A DNA stretch of 5,750 nt from Deltaproteobacteria bacterium (GTDB lineage Bacteria; Myxococcota_A; Polyangia; HGW-17), in the NCBI GenBank assembly GCA_003249585.1, contig QKIM01000452.1:1-5750 (forward strand). The letters run 5' to 3'. This document shows positions 1-5,589 of the stretch, in pieces. Both the position numbers and the translations under genes were made by a program. Position 1 is the first letter of the stretch; every line of letters starts with the position of its first letter. The notes under the pieces are model-generated. The model did not search any database and was not told where the DNA came from. It saw only the letters and a program-made list of their open reading frames with translations.

Positions 1-287
1 ACACCCTGAAGATGTGGGCTTCCGTCCAGAGGGGAGAGAGGAAGCACATTTTCCCGTTCCAGAACTCCGCGGACGCGGCGTTCAATTCGGCCCTGGACTA
101 CGAACTGGGAGTGCTGAAGATCTACGCGGAGCCCGTGCTGCGCTCCGTGAAGCCGACCGACCCGGAGTACGCGGAGGCCTCGCGGCTTCTGTCGTTCCTT
201 TCCAATTTTTCGCCGATTCCGGCGCAATTCGTCCCGGGCAACTCGATACTCCGCGAGTTCATCGGCGAAAGCGAGTTCAAGTACTGA
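1..287 (+). CDS. Nucleoside kinase of the uridine kinase/phosphoribulokinase family, C-terminal fragment
   Basis: This is the last 94 codons of a gene that enters from the left; the reading frame is open from base 3, so the ATG at 12 is internal. I recognise the C-terminal pattern of uridine kinase-like P-loop proteins that in many spirochaetes, Clostridia and Bacteroidetes carry N-terminal TGS/threonyl-tRNA-synthetase-like domains. The signals are a W-x-S-V-x-x-G-E stretch, then IFPFQ, N-SALDYEL, the AEPVLRSV helix, and a tail with RLLSFLSNF, PIPAQFVPGNSILREFIG and a final short strand. Such enzymes phosphorylate a nucleoside (classically uridine/cytidine, using ATP or GTP) in the cytoplasm. 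The P-loop and substrate-binding parts lie outside the window, so activity cannot be judged. The gene ends at TGA (285-287), and a strong hairpin follows at once. It therefore seems to be a separate transcription unit from the transporter, and no functional link is visible. Confidence 0.75.
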   Translation, partial: TLKMWASVQRGERKHIFPFQNSADAAFNSALDYELGVLKIYAEPVLRSVKPTDPEYAEASRLLSFLSNFSPIPAQFVPGNSILREFIGESEFKY

Positions 288-288
288 C

Positions 289-316
289 GCCGGACCCGGG
301 GGAACCCGGGCCCGGC
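289..316 (+). terminator. GC-rich stem-loop after the kinase gene, possible terminator
   Basis: Bases 289-300 pair with 305-316: eleven Watson-Crick pairs with one A-C mismatch (294/311), closed by a GGAA (GNRA-type) tetraloop at 301-304. It begins two bases after the TGA. No T-run follows (the next bases are CCCTCCCGGAG), so it is not a textbook Rho-independent terminator. It could instead be a U-less terminator or a 3'-end stabiliser against exonucleases. The structure is well supported; the terminator role is inferred from position. Confidence 0.5.
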
Positions 317-420
317 CCCTCCCGGAGCATCCTCGACCGGACATGCCGCTTCAAACGTATCTCTCAATAGTATCAAGGAATATCTTCAAGAACGATTGAA
401 AAAATCCGGCCCGAAGATTC

Positions 421-449
421 TTTACAACTACGACTTGGTGTACCATACT
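421..449 (+). promoter_or_regulatory. Candidate sigma70-type promoter for the transporter operon
   Basis: A -35-like TTTACA (421-426, 5 of 6 to TTGACA) is separated by exactly 17 bases from a -10-like CATACT (444-449, 4 of 6 to TATAAT). It lies in the AT-richest part of the spacer. Transcription would start near 456, leaving a leader of about 34 bases before the lipoprotein ATG. It is the best promoter-like pair I found between the kinase stop and the lipoprotein gene. The match is moderate, so the exact boxes are uncertain. Confidence 0.4.
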
Positions 450-465
450 GTGGAAATCCTAGCTT

Positions 466-475
466 GAAATATTTC
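466..475. repeat. Perfect 10-base palindrome in the leader, possible operator
   Basis: GAAATATTTC is a perfect palindrome directly next to the Shine-Dalgarno of the lipoprotein gene and just downstream of the predicted transcription start. Its position would suit a repressor site. It is short and AT-rich, so chance is a real alternative, and no second copy was noticed in the window. Confidence 0.25.
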
Positions 476-482
476 GGGAGGA
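476..482 (+). promoter_or_regulatory. Ribosome binding site of the lipoprotein gene
   Basis: GGGAGGA is a near-perfect anti-Shine-Dalgarno match, 7 bases before the ATG at 490. It fixes that ATG as the start, which also gives a well-formed lipoprotein signal peptide. Confidence 0.85.
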
Positions 483-489
483 TCATCTG

Positions 490-3054
490 ATGAGAAGAAA
501 CGTTGTCACTCTGCTCACACTCTCCCTAATCGCGGCGGCTGTAATTTCCTTGGCCGCCTGCGGCGGCGGAGCCTCCGCAGGCGTCTCCAAGGGGGATACC
601 GGCCCCCTGGTGGACAAGCTGATTTTCGACGTCCGGATGGACGAGTCCATCGCCCTTAAGGACACGGTGGAGGGCAAGACGGACATCTTCGCCTACGGCA
701 TGGACGCATCCGTATTCAGCGGCCTGTCCCAGGCGGACCGGGACAAGCTCTCCGTCTACCCGGTTCCTTCGGGATCCTGGTCCTATGTGATGAACCCCAT
801 CCCGAACCAGGCGCCCTACGTCTGGAAGACCGCCGCGGGCAAGGAATACTTCAATCCCCTGGCCATCCGCGATGTGCGCTACGCCCTTAACTGGCTTATC
901 GACCGCAAGAAAATCGTGGACGAGATTCTCCTGGGCGGCGGAGAGCCGGCATTCACCTCCATGACGCCCGGACAGCCCGGGACCTACAAGTACAACATCA
1001 TCGCGACCAAGATGGGCATGACCGAGCGGGGAGACGAGAAGAAGGCTCTGGCGGACATCTCGGCCGCCATGGAAGCGGCTGCCAAGCTCCCGGAGAACGC
1101 CGGCAAGCTCAAGAAGGCCGGACAGTGGTGGACCTATAAGGGCGAGCCCGTAACCGTCAAATTCATAATCCGGGTGGACGATCCCAAAGGGCGTCTTCCT
1201 GCGGGCCGCTACGTGGCGGACCAGATAGAGAAGGCGGGCATCAAGGTCGAACGTCTGGAGTACGACCGCTCCAAGGCGGGGCGCATGGTGTACGGCGGTG
1301 ATCCCGCGGCCTACGAGTGGACCATGTACACCGAGGGTTGGGGAGCCGGCGCCACCCGATGCTGGTGGGATGTCTCCATCTCCCAGATGTACGCTCCCTA
1401 CTACGGCTACATGCCCGGCGGGGCCACCGAGGGCTTCTGGAACTACCAGCAGGAAGAGATCGACAAGCTCGCCCAGAAGAGCTACAACGGCTGGTTCCTG
1501 ACTTCCGACGAGTACTGGAACGACAACCTCAAGGCCCAGGAGTTGGGCCTGGAAGAGGCCGTCCGGATATGGGTCTGTTCCCAGATGCAGTACTATGTTA
1601 TCAACAAGGAGCGGGTGACGAACCGCGTGGCCTACGGCCTCGGGGACGGCTTCAACGGCTGGACCTTCATCACTGCGGACGTGAAGCCCAATGACAAGGG
1701 GGAGAAGGTCCTCCGGGCCACCCAGTACTCCGCCAAGGGCGGCCTGTTCATGAGCGCCTGGGATCCCGTCGGGGTGGACGGATTCTCGGACACCTACGCC
1801 AACATGATCTCCGAGGAACTCACCATGAGGGAGTACTTCGAAGCGCCCAATTCCGCCGCGGACACACCCTACCTCGTAAAATGGGACATCAAAGACGTAC
1901 AGACCAACGTGGGCCCGGACACCACAGGGGACGGGAAGCCCGAGGGCCTTATCGACGTACCCGTGGACGCCCTGAAGTACGACCCCGCGGCCAAGACCTG
2001 GGTCAAGGTAGGACCAGGGGTCAAATCCTACTCCAGCGCCAAGTATTCCATCATGGATTCCACCTGGCACGACGGCACCAAGATCGGCATAGCCGATTTC
2101 GTCTACGCCCTGGGTTTCTGGACCGATTGGTCCAGCAAGGACGGGGATGACGACCTCAATTACGAAGAGTCTTACGCCTCCACCTACAAGCCGACTGTGG
2201 ATGTCGTGAAGGGCGTCCTGTTCAACAAGGACGGGACCTTCACCACCTACTTCGACTTCAACTGGCCCATGGAGAAGAATCATGTGGCTTACGGCGGCCT
2301 GCTGTCGCCCAAGGCCGGCAACGCCGGACATCCCACCATGGTGGCCTGGACCGTCAATGAGGCCTTAGCCCTCTTGGTAACGGAGGGCTCTGCCAGCGGG
2401 ACCGTCTACTCCATAACCCAGGATCCCTCCATGACGGAGGTGGACGTTGCGGTGCCCGCCTGCGTAGCTGATATAAAGGCCAAGCTCCAGGAAATGTCCG
2501 ACAAGAAGTACGTTCCCCTCTACATCAAGGACTACATGAAGCCCGTCGACGCCGTAGACGCGTACAAGAAGGCCATCGCCTTCATCGACGCCTACGGCCA
2601 CGCCTACATTTCCAACGGCCCCTTCCTTCTCTCAAAGATCGACACCGCCTCCAACTACATGGAGCTCACGGCTTACCGGAAGGGATATCCCTACAAGAAG
2701 GATTACTGGAACAACTACTTCGCGGTTGACATCACCCAGATCGACAACGTGGTCGTCCCGGCCAACGCCCAGCGCTCCGCGGATGCGACCATCGACGTCG
2801 CGGTATCCCAGTACACCTATCCCAGCGACCAGACCAAGCCCGCCGTCAAGGACGCCAAGGTAACGGTGACCCTGATAACCCCCGCGGGCGAGAAACCTTA
2901 CGAGGCCAAGTACGTCAAGGACGGCGCCTTCCAGGCGGTCATCCCCGTAGCGGACCTCGGGGCCTTGGCCCCCGGGAGCTACACCCTTGTCGTGGAGTCC
3001 AAGCTCAAGGACGAGGCTCCCTCCGTGAAGCCCTCCTCCTTGGTACTTTTCTAA
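490..3054 (+). CDS. Large family-5 (peptide/opine/nickel-type) ABC transporter substrate-binding lipoprotein with permuted motif order
   Basis: This 854-residue extracytoplasmic solute receptor is membrane-anchored by lipid. Residues 1-23 are a lipoprotein signal peptide (RR, hydrophobic core, lipobox LAAC) with Cys24 as the lipidated residue. Family-5 signatures are clear but in unusual order. Residues 42-70 look like the usual mid-protein strand-helix (VDKLIFDV, EGKTDI). NPLAIRDVRYALNWLIDR at 122-139 is the lobe II helix, EPVTVKFIIR at 219-228 the usual lobe II strand, and NYQQEEIDKLAQ at 318-329 the usual near-C-terminal motif. Only then come a canonical N-terminal-like strand (about 405-470), TWHDGTKIGIADFVYAL (525-541, the normal kW-DG-p-AeDV motif) and NGPFLLSK with YRKGYPYKKDYW (709-740). 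Residues from about 748 form a strand-rich, Ig-like tail. Usual members have about 500-600 residues. An aromatic-rich stretch (292-319) may line the ligand pocket; the ligand could be peptide or oligosaccharide. Downstream permease genes support an import role. Family is certain; substrate is unknown. Confidence 0.9.
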   Translation: MRRNVVTLLTLSLIAAAVISLAACGGGASAGVSKGDTGPLVDKLIFDVRMDESIALKDTVEGKTDIFAYGMDASVFSGLSQADRDKLSVYPVPSGSWSYVMNPIPNQAPYVWKTAAGKEYFNPLAIRDVRYALNWLIDRKKIVDEILLGGGEPAFTSMTPGQPGTYKYNIIATKMGMTERGDEKKALADISAAMEAAAKLPENAGKLKKAGQWWTYKGEPVTVKFIIRVDDPKGRLPAGRYVADQIEKAGIKVERLEYDRSKAGRMVYGGDPAAYEWTMYTEGWGAGATRCWWDVSISQMYAPYYGYMPGGATEGFWNYQQEEIDKLAQKSYNGWFLTSDEYWNDNLKAQELGLEEAVRIWVCSQMQYYVINKERVTNRVAYGLGDGFNGWTFITADVKPNDKGEKVLRATQYSAKGGLFMSAWDPVGVDGFSDTYANMISEELTMREYFEAPNSAADTPYLVKWDIKDVQTNVGPDTTGDGKPEGLIDVPVDALKYDPAAKTWVKVGPGVKSYSSAKYSIMDSTWHDGTKIGIADFVYALGFWTDWSSKDGDDDLNYEESYASTYKPTVDVVKGVLFNKDGTFTTYFDFNWPMEKNHVAYGGLLSPKAGNAGHPTMVAWTVNEALALLVTEGSASGTVYSITQDPSMTEVDVAVPACVADIKAKLQEMSDKKYVPLYIKDYMKPVDAVDAYKKAIAFIDAYGHAYISNGPFLLSKIDTASNYMELTAYRKGYPYKKDYWNNYFAVDITQIDNVVVPANAQRSADATIDVAVSQYTYPSDQTKPAVKDAKVTVTLITPAGEKPYEAKYVKDGAFQAVIPVADLGALAPGSYTLVVESKLKDEAPSVKPSSLVLF

Positions 3055-3071
3055 CCGGCACCAAGACTCAA

Positions 3072-3095
3072 GGGCCGCGCCCGCAGGCGCGGCCC
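3072..3095 (+). terminator. Perfect 10-bp stem-loop between binding protein and permease, likely attenuator or 3'-end stabiliser
   Basis: Bases 3072-3081 pair perfectly with 3086-3095 around a CGCA tetraloop, 17 bases after the lipoprotein stop. There is no T-run after it. In binding-protein-dependent operons such a hairpin between the receptor and the first permease often leaves more receptor mRNA than permease mRNA, through partial termination or protection of the upstream 3' end. That role is inferred here from position and structure. Confidence 0.55.
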
Positions 3096-3140
3096 CGTCT
3101 CGGAACGGACTTGGGGTCCGCTCCGAGGCGAGACCCCAAG
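3096..3140 (+). promoter_or_regulatory. Second leader hairpin with a mutually exclusive alternative pairing ahead of the permease gene
   Basis: Form A pairs 3096-3110 with 3116-3130: 14 pairs, one of them G-T, one A-C mismatch at 3105/3121, loop TTGGG. Form B pairs CTTGGGGTC (3110-3118) with GACCCCAAG (3132-3140) perfectly, with a 13-base loop. The forms share bases 3110 and 3116-3118 and cannot coexist. Form B's 3' arm runs into AAGGA (3138-3142), just ahead of the permease start. Form A looks more stable and stacks directly on the preceding hairpin. A regulatory role is inference. Confidence 0.4.
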
Positions 3141-3143
3141 GAC

Positions 3144-3149
3144 AGGTGG
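3144..3149 (+). promoter_or_regulatory. Ribosome binding site deciding the first permease start
   Basis: AGGTGG (one mismatch to AGGAGG) lies 5 bases before ATG 3155. The alternative GTG at 3146 has only AAGGA (3138-3142) at a tight 3-base spacing. The ATG is preferred for codon and spacing; the two starts differ by only three residues. Confidence 0.5.
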
Positions 3150-3154
3150 ACCCG

Positions 3155-4195
3155 ATGTACAAGTGGTACGCTCTCAAGCGAATCCTTAAGGGCGTCGTCA
3201 TGTACGCCCTGCTTATATTCACGTTCTCCCTGCTCTTCAACACTGTGGCGGAAAACACGCTGAAAGGTCAGATCGAGGAGCAGGTACGCCAGGAATCCAT
3301 GCGGTTCAAGAACCTGCAGGCGGAACAGCTCCGGCTCAAGCAGATCGAAAGACGGATACAGCTCTACCATCTCTACCGTCTGGATCGGTCCTGGACCGAA
3401 CGCGTCGTTTTCCGCGCACTGGACACCCTAACTTTCAAATTCGGAAAATCCACGATCATCAAGACCCAACGGGGCGAGCGGGAAGTCATCAAGATAATAG
3501 GGGAAGCACTTCCCCGCTCCATGCTCCTGTTCACCACTACGATCGTGTTGGAGATATTCTTCGGCATATGGCTGGGCCTTAAAAAGGCCCAAAAGCCCGG
3601 CGGCCCCCTGGACAAGTCCACAAGCTTCATAACGATGGTGGTCTACGGACTGCCCTCCTGGTGGCTCGGCATGATGCTGATCATGATCCTTGTCTACGGG
3701 GTGAATCTCTTCCCCTCGGGTGGCCTGCACTCCGTGCCCACCCCGGGGGGGATACGCAAGGTCCTGGATCTCCTCTGGCACATGGTCCTTCCCATGCTCA
3801 CCCTCTTCCTGATCGGGTTCTGGAGCCTGGGATTCGTGGTGCGGAACATCGTACTGGGGGTGCTGCAGGAGGACTACATCATGAGCGCCCGGGCCCGTGG
3901 CATACCGGAGAACAAGGTCCTCTTCGGCCACACCATGCGCACCTCCGCGCCACCTTTGGTCACCATGGCCCTGCTCTCCCTACTGGCATCCATCTCGGGA
4001 AGCATAATCTTCGAGGGCATCTTCTCCTGGCCGGGCCTCGGGAACCTCTACTGGATCGCAATACAGCAAAACGACATCCCGGTTCTCCTGGCGAACCTGG
4101 CCGTGACGACCGGTATCTACCAGGCGGGACTGGTGTTCCTGGACCTCATCTACGGGTTCCTGGATCCCCGTATCAAGATCGGGGGCAAGGCATGA
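3155..4195 (+). CDS. DppB/OppB-type ABC transporter permease
   Basis: This inner-membrane subunit forms one half of the transport channel and contacts the ATPases. From ATG 3155 it has 346 residues; a GTG at 3146 would add three. Helices are visible at about 12-30, 122-142, 157-183, 206-230, 268-287 and 310-335, the usual six. The EAA coupling loop reads EDYIMSARARGIPENKVLFGHTMR (near 239-262), with the conserved ARARG and the helix that docks on the ATPase. The IIFEGIFSWPGLGNLYW segment (284-300) and the C-terminal GFLDPRIK are hallmarks of the family. Odd is the segment after TM1: residues about 39-77 are a long, charged, Gln/Glu/Arg-rich helix of coiled-coil character, in place of the usual loop with the GDP motif. 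The gene follows the receptor after a structured spacer and overlaps the next permease by 4 bases (ATGA), which indicates translational coupling. Family assignment is secure; substrate is not readable. Confidence 0.92.
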   Translation: MYKWYALKRILKGVVMYALLIFTFSLLFNTVAENTLKGQIEEQVRQESMRFKNLQAEQLRLKQIERRIQLYHLYRLDRSWTERVVFRALDTLTFKFGKSTIIKTQRGEREVIKIIGEALPRSMLLFTTTIVLEIFFGIWLGLKKAQKPGGPLDKSTSFITMVVYGLPSWWLGMMLIMILVYGVNLFPSGGLHSVPTPGGIRKVLDLLWHMVLPMLTLFLIGFWSLGFVVRNIVLGVLQEDYIMSARARGIPENKVLFGHTMRTSAPPLVTMALLSLLASISGSIIFEGIFSWPGLGNLYWIAIQQNDIPVLLANLAVTTGIYQAGLVFLDLIYGFLDPRIKIGGKA

Positions 4196-5586
4196 AGCTG
4201 ATGGACGTCACATACCGGTTCCGGGAGTTCTGGGAGGAGTTCCGCAAGGAGAAGAACGGCCTCGTGGGCCTGGGGATCCTGGGGATCGCGATGCTCGCCG
4301 TCCTGGCCGAACCGATCCTCCTGCCCTTCCCGGAGGCCGGCAGCCGATGGCGTGACATCACCTATTGGCAGGACAATTCGGCGAGCGCCCCCCCCGCTTG
4401 GACGAACTTCTTCACCTCGAAAAAATCCGCGGTTTCCCGGGTGCTGTCTAATCCTGCGGTCGAGGAGACCGGTCCTTCCGAGAGGACGTACGCCTTCGAG
4501 TATGATTACCGCTTCAACGGCCCCCCGAACGATTTCATCCTCCGGGGCCGGGGCTCGGGTACCCTGCCGCTGACGGTCACGGGATTCAGGCCGGACGGCC
4601 TGTCCGTGGAAGTGGTCCGTTACGTGCTCTCCGGGCTCTCGGACGAACCCTTCCGGCTCTCCCTGGGCAACGAGGGCCGGTCAAACGCGATGGAGTTCCT
4701 GAAGGGCTGGGAACGAAGGAAGAACGCCCCCCAGATAGCGACCATGCGGTACGGAGTCACGGACATCCTATTTTCCCAGGCCCAACCGGATTTCGTAAAG
4801 GGTCCGGTGCCTCTGGACGGACGGTACCGGATAGAAGTGCGGGCCGGTTTCACGGACTCCGGAGCAGCCGTCGACTCGATCGAGCTTGCCGTAGTGGGCC
4901 GCGTCTCCGGGGTACTGGGCACGGACTCCATGAAACGGGATATCTTCTCCGGCGTAGTTGCCGGGATGAAGTGGGCTCTCCTCATTGGCCTTCTGACGAG
5001 CGTCATCTCCGTGCTCGTCGGCGTCTTCTACGGGATCACCTCCGCCTACTTCGGAAGCCGGGTGGACTCGATCATGATGCTTGTCTTCGACTACTTCATC
5101 TCCCTCCCCGTGCTCCCCATTCTCATCGTCTTCTCCGCGATCTACAAACCGAGCATCTGGACCATCATCGCGGCCCTCATCGTCTTCTCCTGGGTGGGCC
5201 CCGTGAAGACCGTGCGGTCCATGGCCCTCCAGATCAAGGAGGAGACTTTCATCGAGGCTGCCCGGGCTCTGGGGTCCGGGCACAGGCGCATCATCTTCCG
5301 GCACATGGCGCCCCTCCTCATCCCCTACTCCTTCGCCTCCATGGCCCTGGCCGTGCCGGGAGCCATCGTGTACGAGGCTTCCGTGAGCCTGTTGGGGCTT
5401 GGGGACGCGACGATCGTGACCTGGGGGCAGATCCTCCACGACGCCCTGGGAAGCGGCGCGGTATTGAACGGCCTTTGGTGGTGGGTCGTGCCGCCGGGGC
5501 TGCTGATCGCCGTGATGGGCATGACCTTCGCGTTCCTGGGGTTCGCGATGGACAAGATCCTGCACCCGAAACTCAAGACGAGGTAG
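4192..5586 (+). CDS. DppC/OppC-type ABC transporter permease with a large extracytoplasmic insertion
   Basis: This is the second channel subunit, 464 residues against roughly 280-320 for typical members. The N-terminal REFWEEFRKEKNGLVGL is the usual amphipathic lead into TM1 (about 22-45). Residues about 50-240 are then an extra soluble block, strand-rich with few hydrophobic runs, predicted outside. Canonical sequence resumes at LGTDSMKRDIFSGVVAGMKWALLIG (242-266). It continues with helices near 260-283, 291-315, 321-337, 375-395 and 428-453. The EAA loop is EETFIEAARALGSGHRRIIFRHMAP (350-374), followed by EASVSLLGLGD and TWGQILHDA. In the LGTDxxGRD motif the usual Gly is Lys248. The start ATG lies in the ATGA overlap with the upstream permease, with GGGGG (4181-4185) six bases before it; ATG 4201 is a possible alternative. 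The ATPase gene begins 3 bases after the stop, so the operon is tight. Confidence 0.92.
   Translation: MKLMDVTYRFREFWEEFRKEKNGLVGLGILGIAMLAVLAEPILLPFPEAGSRWRDITYWQDNSASAPPAWTNFFTSKKSAVSRVLSNPAVEETGPSERTYAFEYDYRFNGPPNDFILRGRGSGTLPLTVTGFRPDGLSVEVVRYVLSGLSDEPFRLSLGNEGRSNAMEFLKGWERRKNAPQIATMRYGVTDILFSQAQPDFVKGPVPLDGRYRIEVRAGFTDSGAAVDSIELAVVGRVSGVLGTDSMKRDIFSGVVAGMKWALLIGLLTSVISVLVGVFYGITSAYFGSRVDSIMMLVFDYFISLPVLPILIVFSAIYKPSIWTIIAALIVFSWVGPVKTVRSMALQIKEETFIEAARALGSGHRRIIFRHMAPLLIPYSFASMALAVPGAIVYEASVSLLGLGDATIVTWGQILHDALGSGAVLNGLWWWVVPPGLLIAVMGMTFAFLGFAMDKILHPKLKTR
5580..5583 (+). promoter_or_regulatory. Ribosome binding site of the ATPase gene inside the end of the permease gene
   Basis: GAGG lies 6 bases before the ATG at 5590 and ends where the TAG stop of the upstream permease begins. 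A ribosome finishing the permease would reach this site directly, which suggests coupled translation. Confidence 0.6.
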
Positions 5587-5589
5587 GCC

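Noticed and set aside
385..400. Inverted repeat TTCAA/TTGAA with a 6-base gap in the spacer
   Set aside because: Only 5 bp and made of common AT-rich words; it lies upstream of the best promoter candidate and has no second copy that I could see.
526..2331. A 601-codon open frame on the minus strand opposite the receptor gene
   Set aside because: It is rich in Val/Gly/Leu/His with no recognisable motifs and no Shine-Dalgarno-led start seen. Long antisense frames are expected opposite GC-rich genes with strong codon bias. The + strand frame has clear family motifs and a lipoprotein signal.
3111..3139. Possible H-type pseudoknot between loop TTGGG (3111-3115) and CCCAA (3135-3139)
   Set aside because: With the full 14-pair stem formed, the connecting loops would be 0 and 4 bases, too short to span the stem. 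The same bases are better read as part of the competing hairpin.
3573..3591. An 8-bp perfect stem with an AAA loop inside the first permease gene
   Set aside because: The bases encode the Leu-Gly-Leu-Lys-Lys-Ala stretch at the end of a helix, and no T-run follows on the + strand. Most likely a chance result of codon choice, though it would look terminator-like on the minus strand.
3661..4191. Upstream in-frame extension of the second permease, 177 codons before ATG 4192
   Set aside because: The extension overlaps the conserved EAA loop and helices of the first permease in another frame and reads as Pro/His/Gly-rich nonsense. The 4-base ATGA overlap gives the natural start.
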